From: Nostoc sp. ATCC 53789
Lineage (GTDB): Bacteria > Cyanobacteriota > Cyanobacteriia > Cyanobacteriales > Nostocaceae
Length of the DNA stretch: 64,000 bases
Direction: 5' to 3'
Assembly (NCBI RefSeq): GCF_009873495.1
Contig: NZ_CP046703.1
Coordinates: 5,608,501-5,672,500, forward strand
Shown here: piece after piece, positions 1-9,136 of the stretch
Position numbering within the stretch: the first letter of the stretch is position 1
How the letters are laid out: each line of letters opens with the position of its first letter
Position numbers and translations under genes: made by a program
The notes under the pieces: generated by a model
The model's database searches: none
The model's input: the letters and a program-made list of their open reading frames with translations, nothing else
What the model was told of the DNA's origin: nothing

Positions 1-220
1 AGCTTTGTCTACAGCCGCAGAACCGCGAGTTTTTAAAGACATGGTAGATACTTCTTGAATAGTTCTATCTCAACATAGCGGAATGCCTTTCTACGTGAGA
101 TGAGTAATTTTGTGGATTTAATTAAGAGTTAATTTTGAGAGTTTATCTGTATTTTTACTAATCTATCCATCTGTATTTGCTTATTGTTTCGGGATGAACT
201 CAATCATTTATGTAACAGCG

Positions 221-478
221 TCCGCCGAAATAGCAAATGCTGTCGCTGAAATAGTAAATGTAGTCGCTGAAATAGCAAATGTAGTCGCTGAAATAGCAAA
301 TGTAGTCGCCGAAATAGCAAATGTAGTCGCCGAAATAGCAAATGTAGTCGCTGAAATAGCAAATGTAGTCGCTGAAATAGCAAATGCTGTCGCCGAAATA
401 GCAAATGCGATCGCTGAAATAGTAAATGTAGTCGCTGAAATAGCAAATGCGATCGCTGAAATAGCAAATGTTGTCGCC
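221..478. repeat. 21-bp tandem repeat, 12 units, open as heptad repeat
   Basis: Twelve consecutive 21-bp units of the type gtcgctgaaatagcaaatgt plus one base, with small variants (gctgaa/gccgaa, agcaaa/agtaaa), followed by a partial unit. Because 21 is a multiple of three, frames stay open on both strands. On the plus strand, 194-607 reads as 137 aa with heptads VAEIANV, which would be strongly coiled-coil-like; on the minus strand the heptad is HLLFQRS/L. I see no convincing Shine-Dalgarno before the plus-strand ATG at 194, and the non-repeat tail has no recognisable domain. I therefore call it a minisatellite, possibly expressed, rather than a confirmed gene. Confidence 0.85.
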
Positions 479-746
479 TGTTATAGAAGAGTGAGTGCGT
501 TAGCGTTCCGCAGGAAAGGTATCGCTTTACAAAAAACCTCAAAAATAAAGCGATCGCTAGAATGCCCTATCTCTTCACGGCAATGGATGTATAATTACAA
601 ATCCTGAAACGTAGATAATTATTTCTCCCCTTTCCCTGACTCTTCTGGTCATAATGAGGCTTGCACAAGTGTGATAATTGGTGAAAAAATTGATCGCGAG
701 AGCCTAATCAGGTATTCTCGTTTGCAAGGGACGCACGAGGAAATCA

Positions 747-2030
747 GTGAAAGTTTTAGTTGTAGGTAATGGAGGGCGCGAACACGCTCTGGCATGGAAA
801 CTGTTGCAATCTAAGCAAGTTGAGCAAGTTGTCTGTGTACCAGGGAATGGGGGAACAGCAAGTATGGAACGTTGCCAGAACTTGCCCCTAGCAGTAGATG
901 ATTTTGAAGACATCAGCCGATATGCTCTAGAACATGGCATAACTCTAGTAGTAGTTGGGCCAGAGGTACCTCTATCTAAGGGAATCACAGATTACCTTCA
1001 AGATAAAGGATTGATGGTATTTGGCCCAGTCAGAGCGGGAGCGCAAATTGAAGCGAGTAAAGCTTGGGCAAAAGCCCTGATGCAAGAAGCAGGGATTCCG
1101 ACGGCGCGGGCGGCGGTATTTACGGAGGTAGGAGCAGCAAAATCTTACGTCAAATCTCAGGGAGCGCCTATTGTCGTTAAAGCTGATGGCTTGGCAGCTG
1201 GTAAGGGTGTGATAGTAGCTGAAACAGTTGCACAGGCAGAAAGTGCTGTTGATGCAATTTTTCAGGGACAATTTGGTAGTGCTGGTGAATTTGTCGTCAT
1301 TGAAGAATGTTTAATTGGGCAAGAGGTATCAGTTTTAGCATTAACGGATGGGTTAACGATTCGTCCCTTGCTACCCGCTCAAGACCATAAGCGAATTGGT
1401 GAGGGCGATACAGGCGAGAATACTGGTGGTATGGGAGCATATAGCCCAGCACCCATTGCGACACCAGAGTTGATGGCACGGATTCAAACAGAAGTCTTAG
1501 AAAGAGCGATCGCAACCTTACGAGCTAAAGGCATTGATTACCGGGGTGTGCTGTATGCTGGCTTAATGATTGCACCCGATGGCGACTTGAAGGTTTTGGA
1601 ATTTAACTGTCGCTTTGGCGATCCAGAAACCCAGGTGATTTTGCCATTATTAGAAACACCCCTAGAAGAGTTACTTCTAGCCTGTGTACAACAGCGATTA
1701 AGTGAATTACCGCCCATTGCTTGGAAAAAAGGAACATCTGCCACTGTCGTTGCCGCTTCAGGTGGTTATCCCGGAGAATATGAGAAAGGTAAGGTTATTA
1801 CTGGCATTAACAACGCAGAGGTAACAGGAGCAACTGTATTTCATGCAGGTACAAAATTAAACCAGCAACAAGAAGTTGTGACAGATGGGGGTCGAGTATT
1901 AAATGTGACTGGAATCGGAGAAAATTTTGAGCAAGCGATCGCCCAAGCCTACGCAGGGATCAAATATATTCAGTTTGAGGGCATATATTACCGGAGAGAT
2001 ATTGGTCATAAAGTGGTGAGTGCGAAGTAG
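747..2030 (+). CDS. purD: Phosphoribosylamine--glycine ligase
   Basis: GAR synthetase joins glycine to 5-phosphoribosylamine using ATP, the second step of de novo purine synthesis, in the cytosol. The 427-aa length is usual for the family. The N-terminal domain starts with KVLVVGNGGREHAL (residues 2-15), the ATP-grasp signature VVKADGLAAGKG is at 143-154, and the metal-binding segment LEFNCRFGDPETQ lies around 285. The start is GTG at 747, chosen because the family begins at this MKVLVVG and a GAGG sits about seven bases upstream. It is transcribed alone; the next gene is convergent and over 290 bp away. Function is near certain from conserved motifs. Confidence 0.97.
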   Translation: MKVLVVGNGGREHALAWKLLQSKQVEQVVCVPGNGGTASMERCQNLPLAVDDFEDISRYALEHGITLVVVGPEVPLSKGITDYLQDKGLMVFGPVRAGAQIEASKAWAKALMQEAGIPTARAAVFTEVGAAKSYVKSQGAPIVVKADGLAAGKGVIVAETVAQAESAVDAIFQGQFGSAGEFVVIEECLIGQEVSVLALTDGLTIRPLLPAQDHKRIGEGDTGENTGGMGAYSPAPIATPELMARIQTEVLERAIATLRAKGIDYRGVLYAGLMIAPDGDLKVLEFNCRFGDPETQVILPLLETPLEELLLACVQQRLSELPPIAWKKGTSATVVAASGGYPGEYEKGKVITGINNAEVTGATVFHAGTKLNQQQEVVTDGGRVLNVTGIGENFEQAIAQAYAGIKYIQFEGIYYRRDIGHKVVSAK

Positions 2031-2072
2031 GAAAACGAACGCTATAGTAAGCGATCGCATTGAACATATATG

Positions 2073-2150
2073 AGGACTTACACAAAGCTAGACGCTGTAG
2101 GGGCAATTCATAAATTACCCCTATTGCTATTTATTATTTGCGTAAGTCCT
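2073..2150. repeat. Small MITE-like palindromic element
   Basis: A 78-bp element with terminal inverted repeats AGGACTTACACAAA (2073-2086) and TTTGCGTAAGTCCT (2137-2150), enclosing an inner palindrome AGGGG...CCCCT (2099-2122). Such AGGACTTACGCA ends are familiar from non-autonomous elements in Nostocales. It lies between convergent purD and the CBM6-like gene and could act as a bidirectional terminator. Confidence 0.75.
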
Positions 2151-2324
2151 GGAAAGATAGTATTTTGAACTGCCTGTGCCACACCTTGACAGATAGTCTA
2201 ATGAGGCTATTGCCACTCGGTTGAAGACGTGACATCGGCGGATGGAGAAACTGAAACTTTGAGTTTTCTATGGAATGCAGGGACGATCACCCTGATTTAC
2301 GGATTTAGAATTGCTCGGTTTCTT

Positions 2325-4190
2325 TTAATTAGGCGCTCTTACCCCATTTTGTCCCAATGCAGAATAGTCTCTGGGTGGGAAGAGGCTAGCTTGACCATTT
2401 ACATCATACTTAAATCCTTTGACAGGAACAATTTGCTTGAACGTAATCCCTTGAGCGGGAGCGGGTGATATTCTTGGGTTTCTCCCATAAGCATCTGTAT
2501 AGATTACTGAATTTGCAGAATCGCTAAATGCAAGACCAGAAAAGTGAGTTTCTATTTGAGTTGTTCCTCGGAAGGGCGATCGGGGGTCGTCCCATTCTAC
2601 TTTGCTACCAGCGGCTAATGTTTCTTCGCAAATTAGAGTTGTAGAAAGAGGATGTGTCGGGTCGTAGCAGCTATTCACAGTCCTATTGATCTTCGTTGTG
2701 GTAGATGGATCATAAAAACGGGAAGGATTTGTGACCTTAAAGTAAAAACTTTTTTCAGCAAAGCCAGTAAGCCAATATTCACTATTTCTTGTATTTACAT
2801 CTGCCGTTTTTTGATCAACTGTCCCACGCTGGTAACAACCAGCAGTAGGAATGGCGCGATGGGCATCACCATAGGGTTGATTCGTAGGGGAGGGAGTAAT
2901 ACCAGGATTTACCGATAAGTTACACAAAGAAGTTTCAGGTTCTTTAAATTCTCCGGCAGCACCAAATAAAGCAAAATGCTTGAAATTGAAAGGTTCAAGC
3001 CCATCACATTTACCAGATGCAAACATTTCATGGGCTGTATTTACTAGCGCATCCGGCGAATGTGTACCCATGTGCAGTTTTAAGCTCACGTCGCAGGATT
3101 TAATTAAACTGGTGTTGCTTTCATCGAACATCTGCCAATTGTTGGCAACAAGAACCTTATGACCAAAGTGATCTTCATTTCTATGAAGAGATGGATTAGA
3201 TGGATTATTAGTTGCTAGTTGCTCATTTACATAGCCAAAAGCTGGCATCCCTGCAATATTAAATACCTCTGAACTGAGCGGATCGTCGCCATGCTCGTGA
3301 CCGTAGGTACAATACGTATTTGTTTCAGGGTTGAAATCTACAGGCGGATGCCATGTGGGGTAGACTTTGCTATCCTCGGCCTTGGTAAAATAAGTATCAT
3401 GCATCCACTTGGGGCATTCCCATGTTTTGCCAGGAGACCACAGCCCATAGGATTTGGCCAGAATCTGAGAACTGTCTGGCAGTTGGTTTTGTGTTCGTAT
3501 CGGTCTGCCAGAAATAGGAATAACAGGCGAACCTTGGTTTACATTATTGGATTGGATTTTTTGTATCTCGTCAATTTTTTGCTCTGTATCCTTTGCCCAG
3601 AAGGCAAACCAATTAAAGCGCATAGAACGGTTAGAGCCTGGAAACCTAATGACCAGGTTTTGTTTTCCTTTTGCAAGGCTCTTATTCAAAGGACACGGAA
3701 CTGTACGATAGTTTGACAGAGAACCAGTGCTGTTGATAGTACAGGTTCCCACCACAGTGCCGCTAACTGAACCTAAGCGCACTTCAACGCTGTTTGTCCC
3801 AGAAGGTAAAGCGATACGCAGCATCAATGCCTCTACACCACTACCTAAGTCAAGGTTGTTGTATATTGCATAGTTACCATTGGCGGTGTTGGTTAGTTCC
3901 TGGGTTTGCTCTGTATACCCAATATCAAAAGGATTTTCGCTACGCTCCCAATAGTCTCCCCAGGCTGTGTTTAGTCCAGAACGAAACGATGAGTTGAGAG
4001 CATCTACACGCTTAAATACAGGCCAAGGTGCCGATGCGCTCGACGGAATAGTCAATGTGCTGGTAGCCGCTACAACCTTCAGTGGCTCCAAAACCGGAAT
4101 ATTTAATACATGACTAATGCCGGATAAACTCAGTAGTAACAGTAACGTAATAGCAGTGTGCAGAAAGAATCTGCTTAATTTATAGTTCAC
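2325..4190 (-). CDS. Secreted protein with CBM6-like domain and uncharacterised His-rich domain
   Basis: A 621-aa exported protein of unknown activity. Residues about 8-28 form a hydrophobic signal segment. Residues about 65-200 resemble a CBM6-type jelly-roll carbohydrate-binding module: YAIYNNLDLG, EVRLGSVSGTVVGT, and the closing FNWFAFW. The remaining ~370 residues are rich in His, Cys and Trp (WECPKWMHD, CTYGHEHGDDP, HFGHKVLV) and match no family I can name; the His/Asp clusters suggest a metal-binding site. The start is GTG at 4190, supported by GGAGG nine bases upstream; the nearby ATG is out of frame. It may bind extracellular polysaccharide, but that is inference from the CBM-like part only. 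Confidence 0.85.
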   Translation of the reverse strand: MNYKLSRFFLHTAITLLLLLSLSGISHVLNIPVLEPLKVVAATSTLTIPSSASAPWPVFKRVDALNSSFRSGLNTAWGDYWERSENPFDIGYTEQTQELTNTANGNYAIYNNLDLGSGVEALMLRIALPSGTNSVEVRLGSVSGTVVGTCTINSTGSLSNYRTVPCPLNKSLAKGKQNLVIRFPGSNRSMRFNWFAFWAKDTEQKIDEIQKIQSNNVNQGSPVIPISGRPIRTQNQLPDSSQILAKSYGLWSPGKTWECPKWMHDTYFTKAEDSKVYPTWHPPVDFNPETNTYCTYGHEHGDDPLSSEVFNIAGMPAFGYVNEQLATNNPSNPSLHRNEDHFGHKVLVANNWQMFDESNTSLIKSCDVSLKLHMGTHSPDALVNTAHEMFASGKCDGLEPFNFKHFALFGAAGEFKEPETSLCNLSVNPGITPSPTNQPYGDAHRAIPTAGCYQRGTVDQKTADVNTRNSEYWLTGFAEKSFYFKVTNPSRFYDPSTTTKINRTVNSCYDPTHPLSTTLICEETLAAGSKVEWDDPRSPFRGTTQIETHFSGLAFSDSANSVIYTDAYGRNPRISPAPAQGITFKQIVPVKGFKYDVNGQASLFPPRDYSALGQNGVRAPN

Positions 4191-4607
4191 ATCATTTATC
4201 CTCCGAAATTAAACGGCGTTGCTGAATCAAAAGATAAATCAACTAGCCGCAGTTAACATGCTGCTAGTTATTACATCTACTAATGACTCTTGAAATATGC
4301 TAGAGATAATAGATTAGAAATCTAACTAACAACCTCAGTATTTATTCGGCTTAGAAAATTTTCGAAATGTGATTACTTCAAAATGCGATGACTATCACTC
4401 TTCCATTAATCTAGGCTAGGCATCTAGGCAAACACATCTAAAATATTGACGAGCCAGAATGAGATTGTAATTCACCGAGATCCTTATTAGATATGGCTTT
4501 CGACAAAATAAATCTTCCTATTCTCCAATACTCTGCCAATTTACGAGGGTTCAACGCCCGTAGAAACGGGATGAATAATTGAGTGCTTGAGCAAATTCCT
4601 AGTAGAG
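4191..4607. other. Gene-free AT-rich gap with one tetraloop hairpin
   Basis: No supportable ORF. The only structure noticed is a compact hairpin CCCGT-AGAA-ACGGG at 4557-4570. The upstream region of the CBM6-like gene lies at the left edge. Confidence 0.4.
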
Positions 4608-5262
4608 TCAAGTAGCTTCATAAATATCTGTTTTAATATCCTGCTCAATGGTACTTTTACATAAATATTCGTCAGATACATTACCATAATCAATCTTCTC
4701 ACCAGACTGACGACGAAAGCGTTTATTGGAGTCAGGATTTTTATAAGGTATATGTAATACTGAATCGTAACGAAGCTTGGAAATTATATGGAAGTTAACT
4801 TGCCGAGCCATCTGCAAGGCATTATAATTTCCAAAAATACCATTTAGTACTAAGTAAGAAAGAGAAATAAATCCGTCTAAGAGGATGTTTGAAAAGTCCT
4901 GTTGTTGGTAGCAAAAAGTTTTAGATCCCCCTAAATCCCCCTTAAAAAGGGGACTTTGACTGTGGTTCCCCCCTTTTTTTAGGTGGGTTAGGGGGGATCT
5001 AAAAGTGCCTAAAGTCACAGCAAAACACTTTTCAAACAACCTCTAATAACTGGAATAATGAATTAATCAATTTCTGAATTCGAAGTAATTCAGATGTGAA
5101 AATTACCTCGACTTTATTCTTGTTCTTACTCCCTTTTGGTTGTCCACCTTTACGTTTCTCTTTGGGTCTCTTTCTCCATCGGCGATCGCTCGAATAATTG
5201 CCATCCCAGTAATACCATAGTTTGCGAGAAACGCAAGCCAAAATGCAGGAATATATTGACAA
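4608..5262 (-). pseudogene. DDE-type transposase remnant, split by a MITE
   Basis: Two minus-strand fragments belong to one transposase. The upstream part (5262-5044) carries KRKGGQPKGSKNKNKVEV followed by LLRIQKLINSLF; the downstream part (about 4880-4608) continues with LDGFISLSYLVLNGIFGN and HIISKLRYDSVLHIPY, segments I recognise from a cyanobacterial IS4-like transposase group (exact family not certain). The 163-bp element at 4881-5043 separates them. Both ends of the transposase are also missing, so the gene was a fossil independently of the MITE. It cannot be active. Confidence 0.8.
4881..5043. mobile_element. MITE inserted in transposase remnant
   Basis: Terminal inverted repeats GAGGATGTTTGAAAAGT (4881-4897) and ACTTTTCAAACAACCTC (5027-5043) match with one internal mismatch. 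TAA flanks both sides (4878-4880 and 5044-5046), consistent with a short target duplication. The core holds an internal palindrome beginning AGATCCCCCTAAATCCCCC and ending GGTTAGGGGGGATCT, a repeat that recurs at 33719-33787 and 48818-48902. It encodes nothing and must have been mobilised in trans. Confidence 0.8.
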
Positions 5263-5419
5263 CGGAGTTAAATTAGGCTGTTTAATTAATCCGAAAATGC
5301 GTCAGGTATAAATCTATCGTCTTGGTAAACCAGTAGAAATACTAGCATCTCCACAAGAATTATCAGGAGAAGATGTTTTTCAAAGATTTATTTTAAATTT
5401 GCAAATAATTTGGGGATAA
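5219..5419 (+). pseudogene. Uma2 (DUF820) family remnant
   Basis: Reading in frame from 5219 gives LRETQAKMQEYIDNGVKLG and LINPKMRQV, then a TAA stop at 5309-5311, then IYRLGKPVEILASPQEL, SGEDVF and LNLQIIWG before the terminal TAA. This is the C-terminal third of a Uma2-type putative nuclease with one in-frame stop and no 5' part. The missing 5' half coincides with the junction to the transposase remnant, suggesting an old insertion into a Uma2 gene. Confidence 0.75.
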
Positions 5420-5513
5420 AAATTTTATTTGCGATAACAACTCCGTAACGGCTTACAGCAAACTGTCAATACCATAGAAACTTGTGTTGTTCATAGCATT
5501 GACGTAATACTAC

Positions 5514-6080
5514 TTATGGAAACCACCAGCTATTTCTATTGCTGTAAAACTGAAACCGTCCAAAGCCGAGAAATTGTCCGTGGGATTTTTCACCCACTGG
5601 AAATGCTGTTACACCTAGTAAGTAGACACCAGAAAAGCTGGGATTACTCACAGGACGGAGGGCGATTGTCACTGTTTGTCCGGGAGTGACAGGCGGATCA
5701 AAATTCACAGTAACGGTTCGTGTGTCGCGTTCGTCTGTGACTGGGCCTAGTGTTAGCCGAAATTCTTTGCGCTCGCTCGTTCCGACAAAGGCGCGAGTAT
5801 CATTAAGATTGTAGGGGATGTTCTCTGTTCCCTCTCTTTGTGCGATCGTTACCTTCTGAAGGGATTCTCCAGCATTTTCCGGCAGGTTGATAGTGAAATA
5901 GTAAGTTCCACCCCAAACATTCACATCTTTGTAAGTAGTCCTTGCATTCACAAGTTTCGGCGGTTGGACAAAGTAGACTGTACCATCTCTAAGCTGCACC
6001 GCTTCAGTCACCGGAAGCGTTACTCCCCCAATACCGATTGCTAACGAAAGGGTTATCCCAAATAAAGTTGCAACACGCAT
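5514..6080 (-). CDS. DUF2808 domain-containing exported protein
   Basis: A 188-aa cyanobacterium-type protein with an N-terminal signal segment (about residues 1-27), followed by a beta-rich DUF2808 domain containing VQLRDGTVYFVQPPKL, TYYFTINLPENAGESLQKV and VNFDPPVTPGQTVTIALRPVSN. Family members are exported or periplasmic and have no assigned biochemical role. The start ATG at 6080 precedes a standard signal peptide. It follows the DoxX-like gene on the same strand with 22 bp between them, so the two may be co-transcribed. Family assignment is confident; function is unknown. Confidence 0.9.
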   Translation of the reverse strand: MRVATLFGITLSLAIGIGGVTLPVTEAVQLRDGTVYFVQPPKLVNARTTYKDVNVWGGTYYFTINLPENAGESLQKVTIAQREGTENIPYNLNDTRAFVGTSERKEFRLTLGPVTDERDTRTVTVNFDPPVTPGQTVTIALRPVSNPSFSGVYLLGVTAFPVGEKSHGQFLGFGRFQFYSNRNSWWFP

Positions 6081-6102
6081 AATTCAAATATAAAAAACGC
6101 AC

Positions 6103-6540
6103 TCATTTCAATTTTAATTCTTTGGGAATGAGTGATTTGGGAATGATGGAAGCTTGTTTTTCCCAATCAGAAGATTTCGTGTACCACCAAGCCCAAGCAA
6201 TTAAAACTGCTTGCAAGGGAAGCCTGACTACGTGTACCCAAGGTGAATTTGGTATATGTTCAATCTTAATCAGATTAACCGCCATATTAATATTGGCAGG
6301 GTAAACAGCAATAAAAAGAGCAAGAAGTCCCCAAGCAGCAGCTTGACTTACAGGCGGGACTAATAAGCCGATACCACCCAAAATTTCATAAAAGCCACTC
6401 AGATAAACTAATCCTAAAGGGTAAGGTAGTTGTGGCGGCACAATTTTGACATATTCTCCTGGAACAACAAAATGTGTCACTCCAACCACAATGATAGATA
6501 TAGCAAGAACTACACGTAATATTTCCTTATACTTATTCAT
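6103..6540 (-). CDS. DoxX-like family membrane protein
   Basis: A 145-aa protein with four hydrophobic segments (about residues 8-23, 43-62, 67-88 and 108-122), typical of the DoxX/DoxD-like small membrane family. The first segment is followed by THFVVP, and a conserved FYEILGGIGLLVPP motif lies near residue 50. Members are implicated in redox or detoxification complexes, but no reaction is established here. The start ATG is at 6540. It sits just upstream of the DUF2808 gene on the same strand. Confidence 0.88.
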   Translation of the reverse strand: MNKYKEILRVVLAISIIVVGVTHFVVPGEYVKIVPPQLPYPLGLVYLSGFYEILGGIGLLVPPVSQAAAWGLLALFIAVYPANINMAVNLIKIEHIPNSPWVHVVRLPLQAVLIAWAWWYTKSSDWEKQASIIPKSLIPKELKLK

Positions 6541-6656
6541 GGTTTTGCCTGATTATATACTTGTCTCTATTACTTCAGTTTGATTTATGGATGTTAATCT
6601 GTCTTGAGTCAACAGGAGGAAAATCGGCAAAACTTTTCAAAATACCATTTAATTTA

Positions 6657-6818
6657 GCCCTTTCAATCTGACTGCTAAAATCTCTTTTTTTCTCTCTGTG
6701 TCCTCCGCGCCTCTGCGGTTCAAAAGTCTCTTATTGAACCACAGAGGCGCAGAGGACACAGAGTAAAGAGCTTAAAAAGGAATTTATTGAAAAAAATTTT
6801 TACCCACCTTGAAAGGGC
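6657..6818. mobile_element. MITE-like element with nested palindromes
   Basis: Outer inverted repeats GCCCTTTCAA (6657-6666) and TTGAAAGGGC (6809-6818) are flanked by TA on both sides. Inside is a second inverted repeat with 30-bp arms (6694-6723 and 6734-6763) that starts CTCTGTGTCCTC and ends GAGGACACAGAG, with only a few mismatches. It encodes nothing. Much of the 369-bp gap between the DoxX-like and helicase genes is this element. Confidence 0.75.
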
Positions 6819-6909
6819 TAGTCCTATATATAATTAAGAAATTTATTTAATTGCCCATCATATCTTACAGATACGTGACCGATTCTTTAATCCAATTATT
6901 CATAGAAAA

Positions 6910-9084
6910 ATGAGTGATGCTTTTAGCCGACTTTCACCCTTCATCCAAGAATATATTTATCATCATCAGTGGACTGAGTTACGACCAGTTCAAATTGCCG
7001 CTTGTCAGGTTATATTTGACACTGATGCTCACTTGCTAGTTACTGCTGCAACTGCTGCGGGTAAAACAGAAGCAGCCTTCCTACCAATTTTGACGTTATT
7101 ACATACCAACCCTGTTACCACCATCGGCGCATTATATATTAGTCCAATCAAAGCTTTAATTAACGATCAATTTGAGCGTCTTAACGACTTACTCAAAGAA
7201 GCAGATATTCCAGTTTGGCACTGGCATGGAGATGTTTCTCAAAGTCGAAAAAACAAACTTTTAAAAAATCCTCAAGGAATTCTTCAAATTACACCAGAAT
7301 CTCTAGAAAGTTTGTTAATCAACAAAAATAATGATCTCCTTCGTTTATTTGGTGACTTAAGATTTGTCATCATTGATGAAATTCACGCTTTTATGGGTTC
7401 AGAACGTGGTTGTCAAATTATTTGCCAATTACAACGTTTAGCACAGTTAACGCGAAAACAACCGCGCCGTATTGGTTTGTCGGCAACTCTTGGTGATTAC
7501 TCACTAGCTGAAGATTGGTTGCGTTCAGGAACAGATAAGCCAGTGATTACAACGCAAACTGATGGCATAAAACGCCAAATAAAATTAGCTTTAGAACATT
7601 TTTATATTACTGATGAAGTAGATGAATCCGAGGCAACAGCTTATGAACAATATATTTTCAACCTCAGCAAATCTCGCAAATGTCTGATATTTGCTAATAA
7701 TCGCACACGTACCGAATCTGTTATTGCATCTTTGCGACAAATTGCCATAGAACAAGGATTACCAGATATATATCATGTGCATCATGGGAGTATATCTGCT
7801 AGCTTGCGGCAAGCTGCTGAAAATGCAATGCGTGAACCCAACAAGCCAGCAGTTACCGCCGCCACTCTAACTTTAGAATTAGGCATAGACATTGGTCATT
7901 TAGAGCGAGTTATTCAGTTAGAATCACCCTTATCTGTAGCTAGCTTTTTACAGCGTTTAGGACGTAGTGGTAGGAGAGGCGAAGCTGCCGATATGCGCTT
8001 TATCTGTGCTGAAGAAAAACCATTAACAGAAGCTTCTCTACCAGAGCAAATACCCTGGCAGTTGTTACAGTCTATCGCTATCATTCAACTTTATTTAGAG
8101 GAACAATGGATTGAACCAATCAGACCGATTAAATATCCTTTGAGTTTGCTTTATCATCAGACAATGAGTATCTTAACAGCAACAGGAGAACTTTCACCTA
8201 ATGCTTTAGCTAAACAAATTTTTAGTCTGCCGCCCTTTGCTGCTATTTCCAAAGAAGATTTTCAATTATTGCTACATTATTTAATTAATATTGGTCATAT
8301 TCAGCATACTGAACAAGGTAAATTAATCCTGGGTTTGGCAGGAGAAAAGATTGTGAGAAAATTTCAGTTTTATGCTGTCTTTGCTGAACAGCAAGAATAT
8401 ATTGTTAAGCAAGGTGCAACGGAAATTGGCAGTATCGTCACGCCGCCTGCTGTTGGAAATCAATTTGCTTTAGCTGGCAGAAGTTGGGAAGTTGTAGAAG
8501 TTGACTTTAGAAAGAAGACTATTTTTGTTAAACAAGCCGAGGGTAAAGCTAGTATTTATTGGCGTGGTAGTAGTGGCACTATTCACACTAAAGTTTTACA
8601 ACGAATTCAACAGATTTTGTTTGAAAATACCGAGTACAGCTATTTGCAAAAAAATGCTTTACAACGTTTACGTCAAGTTCGTCAACTGGTACAGAAGATT
8701 GGATTAGATAAACAAAATATTGTGCAATTAGAAAAAGGTAAATGCTGCATTTTTCCCTGGATGGGTACGGTTGCTTATCGCACCCTAGAAAGATTACTCA
8801 ATTCCTACTGTAGAGGATCATTGGAAATTACAAGTATTGGCGGATTAAATCCCTATTATTTCACAATCAAATTAGGCAAAGATAAATTTAAATATCTTTA
8901 TCCCGAAATTGCTTCATTGTGTGAACAAAGAATTAGCTCAGAAGATTTACTCAGTACTTCAGAAGCACCGGAAATTCAAAAATATGATCAATTTATTCCT
9001 CATCCACTTTTACGAAAAGCTTTTGCTAGCGATTATTTAGATATGAGAGAACTCAAGCAGCAAGTGGCGCAGTGGAAAGAATAA
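6910..9084 (+). CDS. DEAD/DEAH-box helicase, Lhr-like core
   Basis: A 724-aa superfamily 2 helicase. The Q-motif-like region LRPVQIAACQ (about 25-34) precedes motif I TAATAAGKTEA (residues 45-55); motif II DEIHAF is near 157, motif III LSATLGD near 190, and motif VI FLQRLGRSGRRGE near 345. The order and spacing match Lhr-type helicases, but the very long Lhr C-terminal extension is replaced by about 350 residues with winged-helix-like and beta-rich character. Substrate is unknown: nucleic-acid unwinding in repair or defence are both plausible. No nuclease or methyltransferase partner is adjacent, so I do not call a defence system. The start ATG at 6910 gives a full N-terminus. Confidence 0.9.
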   Translation: MSDAFSRLSPFIQEYIYHHQWTELRPVQIAACQVIFDTDAHLLVTAATAAGKTEAAFLPILTLLHTNPVTTIGALYISPIKALINDQFERLNDLLKEADIPVWHWHGDVSQSRKNKLLKNPQGILQITPESLESLLINKNNDLLRLFGDLRFVIIDEIHAFMGSERGCQIICQLQRLAQLTRKQPRRIGLSATLGDYSLAEDWLRSGTDKPVITTQTDGIKRQIKLALEHFYITDEVDESEATAYEQYIFNLSKSRKCLIFANNRTRTESVIASLRQIAIEQGLPDIYHVHHGSISASLRQAAENAMREPNKPAVTAATLTLELGIDIGHLERVIQLESPLSVASFLQRLGRSGRRGEAADMRFICAEEKPLTEASLPEQIPWQLLQSIAIIQLYLEEQWIEPIRPIKYPLSLLYHQTMSILTATGELSPNALAKQIFSLPPFAAISKEDFQLLLHYLINIGHIQHTEQGKLILGLAGEKIVRKFQFYAVFAEQQEYIVKQGATEIGSIVTPPAVGNQFALAGRSWEVVEVDFRKKTIFVKQAEGKASIYWRGSSGTIHTKVLQRIQQILFENTEYSYLQKNALQRLRQVRQLVQKIGLDKQNIVQLEKGKCCIFPWMGTVAYRTLERLLNSYCRGSLEITSIGGLNPYYFTIKLGKDKFKYLYPEIASLCEQRISSEDLLSTSEAPEIQKYDQFIPHPLLRKAFASDYLDMRELKQQVAQWKE

Positions 9085-9136
9085 ATAGAGAATACCTCAA
9101 AATGCTCTGGCGATTTCTAATCACCGAGTATATTTG

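Noticed and set aside
204-542. Minus-strand 112-codon frame with HLLFQRS heptads
   Set aside because: It is the complementary reading of the same 21-bp repeat, Arg/Leu-rich with no start context.
2229-2468. 79-codon plus-strand frame overlapping the end of the CBM6-like gene
   Set aside because: It overlaps a well-supported gene and has no family resemblance.
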